Shown: positions 20,301 to 28,934 of the stretch, in pieces | How the letters are laid out: every line of letters begins with the position of its first letter | Position numbering within the stretch: the stretch's first letter is position 1 | IMG/VR virus record: IMGVR_UViG_3300021963_000069 | Location: 29,551-93,550 of that record | Origin: a virus | Strand: one strand, 5' to 3' | Length of the DNA stretch: 64,000 nt | The notes under the pieces: model-generated | Told to the model about the DNA's origin: nothing | The model's database searches: none | What the model saw: only the letters and a program-made list of their open reading frames with translations | Position numbers and translations under genes: made by a program

Positions 20301-23300
20301 TTAAATACTAAATTATTATTTTTAAATGATATAATCTGTGGATTTATTAACGAAATGCTTTGATTAGATCCACCAGTACTGTTAATACCTACTATTGTTG
20401 GAGGGATTGTTTCAGAATCAATGTATGTTTCGCAAAGTTTTATAGAATTATCATTAACCTTATAAACATAATAAAATCCTGTCGATAATCCAGACGCAAC
20501 TGAATTTGCAGAATACAAGACTTTATCACCAGTTTTTAAATTATGTGAATTAATTAAAATTGTATCTGTTTCCGTATTAATTCCACTAGAATTGAATGAA
20601 ATTGGATTGATTAAAATATTACCAGTTATCAAATCTCTCTTAGTGTAAATCGATGTTGATGTTCCAATTCCCACAGAAAGATTTGGTTTAATATTTAATT
20701 TAATATTATCTTGATTAGAAAGTTCGTGGGAAGTTGAAACTGAAACAACAGACTTAATTCTTTCAACCTTTCCAATTATTTGTGGATAAGTACTTTCAAA
20801 TGAATATTTGTCATTATTGCTCCCATTAATTCTAAAAAATACATCAGAAGAAATAAGACTAGTTTTAATTCCAATAGTATTAATATTTTTATTCGTTACA
20901 TATACATTTTGAGGTAAATCAAATGTACCGGAAGTTGGTGAAGTTGAAATTGAGATTGGTGTTCCACCATTAGTTGTAAAAACTACTTTCTGATTATTAG
21001 AAAATGGATGATTTTCGATATAAATTCCTTGCGTAGGAATATTTCTAGTAATATTTGAATCGCCAAATTTGAAGGTTGTTGTAATAGTGGCGCCAGGGGT
21101 AGTTCCAATTCCTACTGATTGGACTGGATTAAAAAATACCTTATTATTTACTTTAGATTCAAAATAATCTATTTTTTGTGGAATAATAAATGAATCCGGA
21201 ATAAAGTTTATTTGAGTGGTTGTAGTATGAGATACTCCAGTAGATCCTCGTTCTACTTTAAGAATATTAAGATTTTTATATACTTCTAATATTGATAGTA
21301 TTTCTCCACCTATCGAAATACTACTTCCGACAGATACCGTAGTTGGAAGTTGCGTAACATAAATTTCGGTAGTTAATCCAGATGTTGGTGAAGAAGGAAT
21401 GTCCTTAAGAACATTCGAATAATAAGAAGAAACTGTAATCTTATATGAATTATTTAATTTGGATAAATTAGTAGAAAATCCTGAAATAACAATAAAGTCA
21501 TTGTTTGATAAGTTATGATTTGGTTTGATTGTAACTTTTACTTCTTCTCCATTTTCATATGTAAAAATGGCATTCTCGTAAGTTTCCACAGAAGTATCTA
21601 TTTTTACGATATCTTTTCCTTCAATTGAAGATACTCTTGCGATTAGACCTCCACCTAAAGTATTGCTGTCATCAAAATTTAATACATCATTAACTTTATA
21701 ATTAAATCCGGAATTAACAATATCAAAACCACTTATAAATCCTTCAGAAACTGATTCAACAATTGCTTCTTGTGCGGTAATTTGATCTACCTCGTTTACG
21801 AAGTCATTTTTTGCATAATCATCAGAAACTTTATAAGGTAGAGTATTTCTAAGTAAATTTGAGTTATTAAAATCAAATTTTTGATTTAAAGTGGAATTTT
21901 CTTTTATTGTGTTTGATCTATACCTGTTTCCAATAAAATATGGAAATGTAGGATTTGAAGAGATGTCTAGAGTTGAAAAATAAGCATATACGCCATCGGG
22001 GAATTCTGGAGTTTTTCCAAATCTTCCATTATTTTCATCCAAATCTCCAGAATTTGTGTACTGATAATCTTCAACAAAAAATCCTGACGAAAAACTATTG
22101 GGTCTGTCAATAATATTTGAAGAATTCAATACATATCCAGATATTAGACTTTTAGGAATGGAGTTCGAATCCTTTGGATTGGAGTAACCATAAGGTCCGT
22201 AAATTGGATTTCCATCATATGCCCACCCAATTATATTAGATACTTTAGATTCATTATCATTAAATGAGTTTCTTAAAGTATCAAAATATCCACAAACCGA
22301 GTACTGCAATTGATTTTCAGTCTCTCTTAAAATTTCATTACCAAACTTTACATTATGATTGAGCGTTAAATCTCTAATATTAGCATCTAAAATAGCACCA
22401 GAACCCGCCGGTTTTACTTGAATTGTTGTAGAAGAACTAGAGTATCCAATTCCGGCACTTATCACTTTAACGTCTGTTATTCTTTGATTTATAATAACAG
22501 GTCTTAAATCTGCTCCAGAACCACTACCGGTTAAATCAGTTACAATCAAATCGGGAGTTGAATAATAATCATTTCCACTAGATTCAATATTTACTGAATT
22601 AATTTGACCATTTATAATAATTGGAGTTAATCTTGCCTCTCTGCCATTTTTTATGGATATTGATGGTTTTTTCTCAAGATTTAAAATTGTTGATCCATAT
22701 CCGGTTCCACCTTGATATAGATAGGCATCAACAATAGTACCCTTAACTACAGGAGTTGTCACAAGAGATTGAACTTGTTGAGTTGTCGTACCAAATCCAA
22801 CAGGAGTATATTGTATAGAAACCGAAATATCAGGATAACTAAAATATTGATATCCAGATCCTATGGAAGAAAATCTAACGTAATTTTTTCTGTTGTAGTT
22901 TGATATGTTAGTTCCACCAATTCCAGCATCGCAAAGTCTAAATGAATTATCATTATTTTTTAAGACATAGTATTGAGATAATGTAGAAATGCCGATTGTG
23001 GATGTTTCATATTGATATGTTACAAGTTCTCCACTTTCAAATCCATGTTTTTGGAAATTAATTGCATGATTACTCGTAGATATTCCCGCAGAAGAAACAA
23101 TTAATTTTCTATTTGTATATCCACTACCACCATTTAGTACCTTAATCTCTGATATTGTATTTTTGAATAGTGCAGTTGAAAACTTATGTATTCCGCCGGC
23201 ATTAATTCCATTAAATTTGACAGTATTAATCCCTGACTGATAATCAGAATTGGACTGATAAAGTCTGATAGTTCTGTTATTATCAATTTTAGGATAATAT

Positions 23301-25912
23301 GTAGAATTATTAACTAAAGTTAAATTTGTAGTTCCGATGCTAATTGGTAAGTTACCATTAGAATTATAAACTATAGCTTCTCCATTACTTAAATTGTGAT
23401 CGGATATAAAAGATAATTGATTCGTGGTAGAGCTAATTCCACCAGAATTAGTTGTTAATCTTCCATCAAATAAAATATCTCTCTTTCTTTTTGTGATAAT
23501 TGGTTCCAATACACAATCAGATCCATTACCTCCGGTTATTTTGATAGAAACAATTGTATTGATGTCATAATCTTGCGAGTCGATGTAAACTTTTTTAATT
23601 GATCCTCTAACCACCGGTCTAACCAAAGCAGTATTTCCAAGTCCAGCAGAAACAACTAGTAGTGGAGGGTTGATAACATCATAGTCATTTCCACCATTTA
23701 ATACATTAATAGATTTTAGTGGTCCATAATAAACTTTATCATCTGATTTATAATTGACAATTTCTACGCCATTAATTAACATTCCAACTGGACCAGGAAT
23801 TGTTAATTCTCCGGTTCCTGTATCGATACTTTGAGATAATGGAAATTTTTTTAATAGTTTTTGAGCACCTATTATTCCTGATTTTTGAGAATATAACGTA
23901 AATTTGTGAGTTTGATTGGAAAAATTTGAATTAGAAAATGTTAAAAAATTATCAGTTCCAACAAATGATCTTGATGAAAATACTCTTATTTTATTAGGTG
24001 AATCTAAAACTTGTATATAATAATCTCCAGTATCTAAACCTACAATTGGAGTTCCTGATGGTTGATAATAAATTCTATCTCCGGTGATAAACGGAACAGT
24101 ATTTTGAAATACTATACTAGTATAATTGTCATCAATTACATCAGTTATTCCTACTCCAACAGATGTTTTAATGTCTTTTGTTATTCTATATGTAAAATTT
24201 CCAGCATATCCATCTCTTCCCGATGGTAATGAATTGGAAGCTACATACGAATACTCACTATCAGTATATAAATTTTGAATATCAGATATAATAACATTAT
24301 TTCCAAACTGTATTGGAACTATTGTACTATTTGCGGTATTAATTTTTCTCCTTAAATCGTATTTTGCACCAATTTCTGCAGAAAATCCAGAATTAGTAAT
24401 AATAACTCTATTTTCTGCTGATACAATATCAGAAATATATGCACCGGATGATGAAACTACTATGTTAGTGCCTCTTTCTAATATTTCAACTTCATCTCCA
24501 ACTTTTAAACTAGATCTATCAATTGGACTTTTTAAAATAAAATTATTAATATTTTCTATTTCATATCTAGATGCGGTGTTGTATATCCAAGAATTTGCAA
24601 AAATTTCTTTATATGTTTTATTATTTTGTGGATTTCTGATTAAATCTCCAATATTTTTAACAGAAATTATTTGACCCTCATCTAGATTTAAGGTATCGGA
24701 TACTTGTACAAATTTAGATAATACTCCGGCAAGCCTTATCTCAACCTTTTTATTTAAATCTCCGTCTTCATAACTAAAATAAATTTCATCGGATCTTATG
24801 TTGTCGGTTGATAAAATTACCGATGTAATTCCCACACATCCAAAAAATTGATTAATACTTTTACTAGTATAATTAATCTTATTATTTCCGGATACAAGTG
24901 CTCCTTTTTCTGGAAATCCAATCGTGGAGTCTACTGAAATTACCGAAGATCCAATAGAAACATTTGTTATACATTTTGTATTTGGAGTAATTGTAAAATT
25001 TCCAAGAACAGCAGAAAAATTTTCATATCCAACAAAAAGTGAAATTTTAAAGTATGGAATATTATTTCTGGTAAATATTTCTACTTCAGAAATTGAGGCG
25101 CTGATATTTTCATCATTAACTTTTTTAAGTGTTTGTCCCACCAATTTAGAAGGATCTCCCGAAATTCTCTCTGCGATTAAAACTTCTCTTCTGATAAATT
25201 CTGCGGAGGAAGGTTTAATTAAAAAATTCTCTAGGTTTACAACCTGTGGCGTTACTCCATATAAAATATTAAATAAAATTCTAAATGATTCGTCAGTTCC
25301 TTTTGATTGATAAAAAGATTTTGCTTCTTTTATAAAATTACCAACATTTAAATTTGATACAAAATCATATTCTTCCAATCCAGGAGTGAAAGTATATTTT
25401 AATTTTTTATAAAATTCTTTCAAAAATAAAGAACTTAAATTTTGTACTAGTACCCCACTATTATGAGAAACAGCTTCGGATTCGGAAAATACTAGTTCTT
25501 CTTGATTTAAATTTTTATGATAGTCAACAATTCCACTAAATCCACGAATACAACCGGTAAATGTATTTGTAGTTAATCCAGTGTAGGTAATAATTTCATC
25601 ATCAATTTTGAGTAATCCATAAGTTTGAGGAAATCCCTTAGTCGAGGTAACCGTAACAATTCCGGAAGAGGATGAAATATTAGTGGATAATCTGACAGAA
25701 TCTACAATAACTTCGGGAGTTAAATTATCTAATTTTAAATATTGATCTAAATTTTCTGCAATATCAATTGGACCACCTTGATATTCCTGAGAAATATAAT
25801 ATTGTTTTAAGAATTCTGCCGTATTGGGACTTTCATCCAAAATAAAATTTGGAAGTTGACTTTCTATAACTTGTTGAACCTTAACTCTAGATTCGAACCC
25901 AGTCTGTATCAT
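14339..25912 (-). CDS. Giant baseplate wedge protein, gp7-like (3857 aa)
   Basis: It lies between gp6 and gp8, the position of T4 gene 7. The first 130 residues (FESRVKVQQVIESQLPNFIL, AEFLKQYYISQEYQGGP, AENLDQYLKL) match the conserved start of the large cyanophage protein at this locus. T4 gp7 has 1032 residues, so this is almost four times longer. The bulk is beta-rich, with many GIGTT, GxGY and SVG motifs and a DGNPIYGPYGY motif (YHYH-like) near residue 1230. Repeats of the type NGGSGYT and NGGRGYTDVPSIVIV recur at least nine times. Its start overlaps nothing and lies 1 bp before the gp6 stop region. Assignment as gp7 rests on position and N-terminus. Confidence 0.82.
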   Translation of the reverse strand: MIQTGFESRVKVQQVIESQLPNFILDESPNTAEFLKQYYISQEYQGGPIDIAENLDQYLKLDNLTPEVIVDSVRLSTNISSSSGIVTVTSTKGFPQTYGLLKIDDEIITYTGLTTNTFTGCIRGFSGIVDYHKNLNQEELVFSESEAVSHNSGVLVQNLSSLFLKEFYKKLKYTFTPGLEEYDFVSNLNVGNFIKEAKSFYQSKGTDESFRILFNILYGVTPQVVNLENFLIKPSSAEFIRREVLIAERISGDPSKLVGQTLKKVNDENISASISEVEIFTRNNIPYFKISLFVGYENFSAVLGNFTITPNTKCITNVSIGSSVISVDSTIGFPEKGALVSGNNKINYTSKSINQFFGCVGITSVILSTDNIRSDEIYFSYEDGDLNKKVEIRLAGVLSKFVQVSDTLNLDEGQIISVKNIGDLIRNPQNNKTYKEIFANSWIYNTASRYEIENINNFILKSPIDRSSLKVGDEVEILERGTNIVVSSSGAYISDIVSAENRVIITNSGFSAEIGAKYDLRRKINTANSTIVPIQFGNNVIISDIQNLYTDSEYSYVASNSLPSGRDGYAGNFTYRITKDIKTSVGVGITDVIDDNYTSIVFQNTVPFITGDRIYYQPSGTPIVGLDTGDYYIQVLDSPNKIRVFSSRSFVGTDNFLTFSNSNFSNQTHKFTLYSQKSGIIGAQKLLKKFPLSQSIDTGTGELTIPGPVGMLINGVEIVNYKSDDKVYYGPLKSINVLNGGNDYDVINPPLLVVSAGLGNTALVRPVVRGSIKKVYIDSQDYDINTIVSIKITGGNGSDCVLEPIITKRKRDILFDGRLTTNSGGISSTTNQLSFISDHNLSNGEAIVYNSNGNLPISIGTTNLTLVNNSTYYPKIDNNRTIRLYQSNSDYQSGINTVKFNGINAGGIHKFSTALFKNTISEIKVLNGGSGYTNRKLIVSSAGISTSNHAINFQKHGFESGELVTYQYETSTIGISTLSQYYVLKNNDNSFRLCDAGIGGTNISNYNRKNYVRFSSIGSGYQYFSYPDISVSIQYTPVGFGTTTQQVQSLVTTPVVKGTIVDAYLYQGGTGYGSTILNLEKKPSISIKNGREARLTPIIINGQINSVNIESSGNDYYSTPDLIVTDLTGSGSGADLRPVIINQRITDVKVISAGIGYSSSSTTIQVKPAGSGAILDANIRDLTLNHNVKFGNEILRETENQLQYSVCGYFDTLRNSFNDNESKVSNIIGWAYDGNPIYGPYGYSNPKDSNSIPKSLISGYVLNSSNIIDRPNSFSSGFFVEDYQYTNSGDLDENNGRFGKTPEFPDGVYAYFSTLDISSNPTFPYFIGNRYRSNTIKENSTLNQKFDFNNSNLLRNTLPYKVSDDYAKNDFVNEVDQITAQEAIVESVSEGFISGFDIVNSGFNYKVNDVLNFDDSNTLGGGLIARVSSIEGKDIVKIDTSVETYENAIFTYENGEEVKVTIKPNHNLSNNDFIVISGFSTNLSKLNNSYKITVSSYYSNVLKDIPSSPTSGLTTEIYVTQLPTTVSVGSSISIGGEILSILEVYKNLNILKVERGSTGVSHTTTTQINFIPDSFIIPQKIDYFESKVNNKVFFNPVQSVGIGTTPGATITTTFKFGDSNITRNIPTQGIYIENHPFSNNQKVVFTTNGGTPISISTSPTSGTFDLPQNVYVTNKNINTIGIKTSLISSDVFFRINGSNNDKYSFESTYPQIIGKVERIKSVVSVSTSHELSNQDNIKLNIKPNLSVGIGTSTSIYTKRDLITGNILINPISFNSSGINTETDTILINSHNLKTGDKVLYSANSVASGLSTGFYYVYKVNDNSIKLCETYIDSETIPPTIVGINSTGGSNQSISLINPQIISFKNNNLVFNLSDNSLVGYNFKIYYDKDYKNEFISTPLSGIGTIGVSNNASITINYDDNIPTQLYYNLEKSGYISTSDKEVNNYSEILFVDSIYNSNYKISGVGTTTFNISLSKKPEKLTYTSNECDRLQYLTNSLSAKGPIDKINIISSGSGYKKLPSIKGSNSLAGKDAYIIPKSTSIGNAKEVRIIDEGFQYSSDKTLQPIAAISPLIIIKNSNTIDSVIVTNGGRGYTDVPSIVIVNIETGEEINSGILEATLSGNTINSVNIIQKPKGIPETAVGLYATNNTNGISIQKVESSSTGIFTCFITTPTLGFSTPAFNIGDEVFIEGIQKSSINGSGFNSENYGYKFFKISNYNNTGVLVAVTIDISKLTPNTGIAKTVQDSIGNIIKSIDYPSFNITKTPSSFNIGEKLISNGIERDLKISSYQNSFIKVLGRYELSTGEVIIGKESGNIATVDKIKSGFGRFNVDYSVEKSIGWSNDVGKLDQDNQVIPDNDYYQNLSYTIKSPITYQELRTPVNSLVHSSGLKNFSDTGITSTTNSGITTSENATTIFYDIIEENRVDTIYDFDLVKDIDVVGTSSKFLKLKNKKLTDYIECKTNVVLKIDNINRQFSDADGNPSEFINLAELNPGESYLNLLVRISTADNSQIQLSEIIILDNGNDLFLSEKSTIVNTGTEIIHFLEETTIGEFLLISDDNDDNYLRFVPKDPFNTDYDIKLINTNFNSDLPGIGTTSVGFVNLNSCNRTATSGIQTSIISVQKNKFSSLYSNVQIIDSVTKQMNFAEVYLNHNGISSDTYISEYYFDSEFSSNFYSGNHIGIFTASISPSGILSLDYISNSPNIVDIRSKIVGFGTTSIGIGTYRFISSGELPGNERSAIYQSNYSSTVSSASTIVSLNKSNFNAVKSLVEVSVGSTSALHQIMMVQDESNIYVQQLPFLSVGSTNGIGTFGGEYSGSNFILKFYPDPSVTSNVNILSFNQCLYTILDTQNTPPSLNYGDITEFIDIKQYNAINGGRINRTNFDLKSNNIPIFAKTFNPTSSTTLNPSTGVFTIQNHFFSDLEKLTYTPKSTFIGVGASAMRIGAGPTLLPSEVYVIKLSDNTFKLATTKSNAISGIGVTFTSYGSGNAHQLEMNKKLEKSLITIDNIVQYPLIFTPISYNLSGNGGQIGAGSSIFALSGISTIAPKDILKIDNEYMGIINVGLGTTNIGPITNSGGISLVEVKRAFVGSSASTHSDSSSVRIYRGSYNIVDSSIFFAESPRGNPQIIRDSSNLTFETSDFTGRVFLRNNYTSNQLYDDISNKFTGIGRTFTLTVGGANTVGLGTSGGNGILFINGVFQTPTTINNPENNFSIIENTVSGISSVVFSGIRDPEDLQIITSEYDINQNQTPRGGIIISLGSSTGLGYAPLVGAAVTAVVGAGGSIVSVGLGTTDNLGSGYNGIVSIGVSVYQSGHIGDTAIITASVGAGGTLSFNVGAGGTGYTNPKIFVSEPSYENLDVIGISRLGIGATTDTGIGLLLNVEVGASSTTGIGSTYFEVSRFSISRQGYSFRRGDVFKPVGLVTAKGLTSPLSEFRLTVVDTFSDSFAAWQFGEFDYIDSIKNYQDGIRTRFPLFYNNDLLSFEALEDSQVNLSNALLIVINGVIQDPGVAYQFEGGTSFVFTTAPRKEDNVAIFFYKGTGGDDTVLNTSINETLKRGDTVQVLKNNSISGTLTQNKRTIFDLSFSDKFETNLYSDQGVDSENNKPLSWIKQKVDRKINGENVYKTRDSIESLIYPTAKIIKDFSTTDTTIFVDNAEFFEYDNIINPKPFSSLIVNGISTITNGAVELISNIISIDGFSGIITGITTTTGSSGNPLALRFYLNSPAYTGLQTGYPIYIFDTRVGGGITSIDTSNSAVIGIGTTFVDNVYYIHQFSSNGTVGIITCNIRSNTSVVGLSSSGSTLNPIGKYSWGKLSGFTRSSSPISIGVSGNTVDVGLSTFPTIQRRGIGIRQTGALPKLL

Positions 25913-25913
25913 A

Positions 25914-27824
25914 TTATACTCTTATTAGATTCCCGTTTGAATAACTTGAGGTGTAGTAGTCTTTGATAAATGCCGTTCCAGATATTTCATCACCAGAAGC
26001 GATTACATCTCTTACCATATTTATTGTGCTTTTTTCGATACTAAAATTTAAATATAGATCTCTTAATCCAACAACATCATTTGATTCCGGAAATGCCTGT
26101 ATTTCGATAATATCATTTGGTTTAGATGTGGAAATAATATTTAATGGTCCTAATGTAATTTCACCCTTGGTATAATCGACCGTTCCGGCAGATTTTACAA
26201 CCACTCTTGTGGACCCGTCACTTAATGGTCTTACTACTGACAATATTCCTTTTCCACTTCCATCTAAATTTCTACTAGAATCCTTGTTTGGAACATCTGT
26301 TAGATATACCGTTTCTGATTCTCCGGAAATTTTAAATCCGGTACTTTTAATATTAAATCCATCACAATTAATATGAAATTTGTTTCCAAAACATAATTCA
26401 TATTGAGTAACTTGATTTATTAGTGCCTTTAGGTCTCTTCTAATTTTAACCTTGGTGATATTAGAGGTTATGGAAGTGTCGGTATTATCAATTATTTGAA
26501 GAACTTTGCTGTACTTGAATCTTCCACCAAATGAGTTAAGATCAACAGATTTCGAGTATTCAGTTAATGAATTTATTACTTTTGTTTTTAGTGATTCTAA
26601 TGAAGATACTTGATTGTAATTATAATAAATTGATGAATCAATCTCAACATATAGTAGTTTAAGATCAATTATTTCTTGATTAATTCCGGAAATACTATAT
26701 TGTCTTAGTTTATTTTTAATTTGTTGTTTATTAAAATCTGAAACAAAGGTTCCATTTTTTGGTTTAATGCTTATAAATACTGTTCCAAATTGCGCAGGAA
26801 CGAGTTCTTCTCCACCAACAACCGCAACAGATTCGGTATCTGGATATATTTTTTTTATAATTGCCTCATAATCTCTCGAAGTTACCGCTCTATATTGTGA
26901 GGAATAAATTCTCGGAGCAAAATACTTAACAGAATCTACTGATTCTATTTCTGATCCATTTTGAGATGACTGATTTGTCGTGATGGATACTGAACCTATA
27001 TTAATTGTTGCTCCTTCTGCATTTCGGATACTTCCGGCAAAAGAAAAAGAAGATGCCCCATTACCTTCTTTTCCGTCAGTTACGATATAATTTACGGTAA
27101 TGACAGCATTATTTTCTAATTTTTGTCCAATAATACCATCACCAAAAAGTAATTCATACTTTTCATCCTGAACTTCTTGTAAAAGATAAATTTTTGAGTT
27201 TGATTTTACTTCAAGAATGTTATCAACCGAAAAATATTCTACACCAACACCACTATCATTAATTCCTTTCACATAAACGGAGATTGTCGAAGTATCGATG
27301 AAAGAATTATTCAATATAAATCTTTGATCTAATGATCCATCAACAATAAATTGTTTTGTGAGAAATGTTCCCTGATATGCATCAATACTATTAAAGGATG
27401 CCGCTTCATTCACCACATTTGCCGAGATATCATCAGGAATTGAAAATGTATAAGAGGTATTATCAACGGACCCCACACACACCAAACCCGCCTGTAAGGT
27501 CACTACGGAAGTATTTGTGGTTACTGGTACATTAAAGGATACTCGTGCCTTTGCTGCTGTCCTGGAGCGAGGTACATAACCAATATTTCTTGCGAGCGAG
27601 ACTACATTTTCTCTTAATGTTGCAGAATCCAAGAAGGATTCATTCACAATCATATTCGAGTTAAATGCGGTAATATAGGTATTATATGCCAGAGTGTCGA
27701 TTAATACTGAAAAATTAGACCCCTCAAAGTCAAAATCCGTGAATGTGGAGTTGGCACGGAGATAATCTTTAATCGAGGTCTTTATCTGATCAAAATCCAG
27801 ATTTGTAAATTTAGTGAAAGGCAT
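25914..27824 (-). CDS. 6: Baseplate wedge protein gp6 (baseplate J family)
   Basis: This 636-residue protein matches gp6 in length (T4: 660) and sequence: TNLDFDQIKTSIKDYLR, DFEGSNFSVLIDTLAYNTY, then SARNIGYVPRS-like LARNIGYVPRSRTAAKA. The baseplate-J core with YRAVTSRDYEAIIKKIYPD and ESVAVVGGEE follows at about residues 310-345. gp6 dimers form the inner ring of the wedges around the hub. It is separated by only 1 bp from gp25 upstream and the gp7-like gene downstream, making one transcription unit. Confidence 0.93.
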   Translation of the reverse strand: MPFTKFTNLDFDQIKTSIKDYLRANSTFTDFDFEGSNFSVLIDTLAYNTYITAFNSNMIVNESFLDSATLRENVVSLARNIGYVPRSRTAAKARVSFNVPVTTNTSVVTLQAGLVCVGSVDNTSYTFSIPDDISANVVNEAASFNSIDAYQGTFLTKQFIVDGSLDQRFILNNSFIDTSTISVYVKGINDSGVGVEYFSVDNILEVKSNSKIYLLQEVQDEKYELLFGDGIIGQKLENNAVITVNYIVTDGKEGNGASSFSFAGSIRNAEGATINIGSVSITTNQSSQNGSEIESVDSVKYFAPRIYSSQYRAVTSRDYEAIIKKIYPDTESVAVVGGEELVPAQFGTVFISIKPKNGTFVSDFNKQQIKNKLRQYSISGINQEIIDLKLLYVEIDSSIYYNYNQVSSLESLKTKVINSLTEYSKSVDLNSFGGRFKYSKVLQIIDNTDTSITSNITKVKIRRDLKALINQVTQYELCFGNKFHINCDGFNIKSTGFKISGESETVYLTDVPNKDSSRNLDGSGKGILSVVRPLSDGSTRVVVKSAGTVDYTKGEITLGPLNIISTSKPNDIIEIQAFPESNDVVGLRDLYLNFSIEKSTINMVRDVIASGDEISGTAFIKDYYTSSYSNGNLIRV

Positions 27825-27825
27825 T

Positions 27826-28227
27826 TTATCTTGTTGCCTCTAATATGAATGAGTATTCTTGAGTTGGTATTTCTTGTCCTATAATATCAAAAATAATTGT
27901 TACATTAAATGTATTATCATCTGGAATAGGATCCACCTGAACGATTACATTATTCACTCTTGGTTCAAAGTTATTAATTGATATTTCAATTTGACTTTGT
28001 ATTACTGATGCAGTACCAAAATCGACAAATTCAAATAAACTTTTTGTAATATCAGATCCTAATATTGAATTGAAGAATCTTTCCGTTGGAATAGTTTCTA
28101 CAATATTTCTTACTGATCTGCGAATTGCATTTTCATTTTTTAATATTGGCAGATCCTTTGTTACTGGATGAGGTTCAAAGGATAAACTGATATCTTTAAA
28201 TGATCTGGATATCCTTTGAATTGCCAT
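27826..28227 (-). CDS. 25: Baseplate wedge protein gp25 (GPW_gp25 family)
   Basis: This 133-residue protein (T4 gp25: 132) contains the family pattern: KNENAIRRSVRNIVETIPTE, RFFNSILGSDI, FEFVDFGTASVI and a C-terminal beta sheet. gp25 is the conserved wedge component that binds gp6 and nucleates the sheath. A late promoter lies at 28247-28254, so it heads the gp25-gp6-gp7 unit. Confidence 0.93.
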   Translation of the reverse strand: MAIQRISRSFKDISLSFEPHPVTKDLPILKNENAIRRSVRNIVETIPTERFFNSILGSDITKSLFEFVDFGTASVIQSQIEISINNFEPRVNNVIVQVDPIPDDNTFNVTIIFDIIGQEIPTQEYSFILEATR

Positions 28228-28246
28228 CGAATAAAAGTTTTTTATT

Positions 28247-28254
28247 TATTTATA
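28247..28254 (-). promoter_or_regulatory. T4-type late promoter TATAAATA (gp25)
   Basis: TATAAATA on the minus strand, 19 bp upstream of the gp25 ATG. Confidence 0.6.
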
Positions 28255-28255
28255 C

Positions 28256-28498
28256 TTACTTCCAGGAAGAACCATAGTTTGGTTCGGTTCCGTAGGTCCA
28301 GTCATCGTAATCTTCGTCATTACGAATTTTTTCATGAAGTTCCTGCTGTTTTTTGAGATCATGTTTTGGTGCGGTATCGTGCATAACTTCTTGAATCACT
28401 CTTGTGGGTGGCACTTTTTCATAATCTGTAATCAATCTTGATGTTCCCCACATCTCTCTCATGTAATTTTTGTCTCTATCCACGGGTAAATTTGCCAT
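28256..28498 (-). CDS. Small acidic/Trp-rich protein (80 aa), unknown
   Basis: The protein starts MANLPVDRDKNYMREMWGTS and ends in DDWTYGTEPNYGSSWK. It is hydrophilic and has no recognisable domain. The ribosome-binding site GGAG overlaps one arm of a perfect palindrome at 28508-28527, so translation may be controlled there. It lies between speD and gp25. Confidence 0.75.
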   Translation of the reverse strand: MANLPVDRDKNYMREMWGTSRLITDYEKVPPTRVIQEVMHDTAPKHDLKKQQELHEKIRNDEDYDDWTYGTEPNYGSSWK

Positions 28499-28507
28499 TT
28501 TTTGCTC

Positions 28508-28527
28508 CTGTTTTAAAGTTAAAACAG
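28508..28527. promoter_or_regulatory. Perfect palindrome overlapping a ribosome-binding site
   Basis: Arms CTGTTTTAA and TTAAAACAG flank a 2-bp centre. On the minus strand the 3' arm runs into the GGAG ribosome site of the 80-residue gene (start 28498). It could be a protein operator or a translation-blocking hairpin. Confidence 0.5.
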
Positions 28528-28564
28528 AACTTTTATAAAGGAGGTTCCTATCTCCCTGTATTAT

Positions 28565-28891
28565 TTAACGATTTACTTCTCGTAGATTATAATTGTAGGA
28601 ATTTAGGTATTTAAGTAACTCAATTACAACAAGTCTAGGATTTCCTTCACCACAGGTATATACGTCAATTGCCACACAACCATTTTCTGGCCATGTGTGG
28701 CATGATACGTGACTTTCGGAAAGAGCGATGACAATAGTACATCCCTGAGGAACAAAACAATGGGAAAAAATGTTTAAAATTGTCATTTTTGCACGAGTAA
28801 TACCTTTCTCCATTGCTTCTTGGAGTGATATTACGTCGTTTAGTATTTTAAAATCTACATCGTACACCTCTAAAAGGAGATGTGTTCCCAT
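28565..28891 (-). CDS. speD: S-adenosylmethionine decarboxylase proenzyme
   Basis: Prokaryotic-type AdoMetDC makes decarboxylated SAM for spermidine synthesis after self-cleavage. The core SESHVSCHTWPE carries the cleavage pair Glu59-Ser60, where Ser60 becomes the pyruvoyl group. His65 and Cys80 match the catalytic His and Cys of the family. The length (108 residues) is short, as in cyanophage SpeD. I chose the ATG at 28891 (MGTHLLLEVYDVDF). A TTG five codons upstream (28906) is possible but has no better ribosome site. speD is a well-known auxiliary metabolic gene of cyanomyoviruses. Confidence 0.92.
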   Translation of the reverse strand: MGTHLLLEVYDVDFKILNDVISLQEAMEKGITRAKMTILNIFSHCFVPQGCTIVIALSESHVSCHTWPENGCVAIDVYTCGEGNPRLVVIELLKYLNSYNYNLREVNR

Positions 28892-28926
28892 TGAATACTG
28901 TTCCAATTATAATTTCAATAAAAACT

Positions 28927-28934
28927 TATTTATT
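28927..28934 (-). promoter_or_regulatory. Late-promoter variant AATAAATA (speD)
   Basis: AATAAATA on the minus strand, 35 bp upstream of the speD ATG and touching the stop codon of the 48-residue gene. It matches the NATAAATA pattern of the other late promoters here. Confidence 0.45.
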
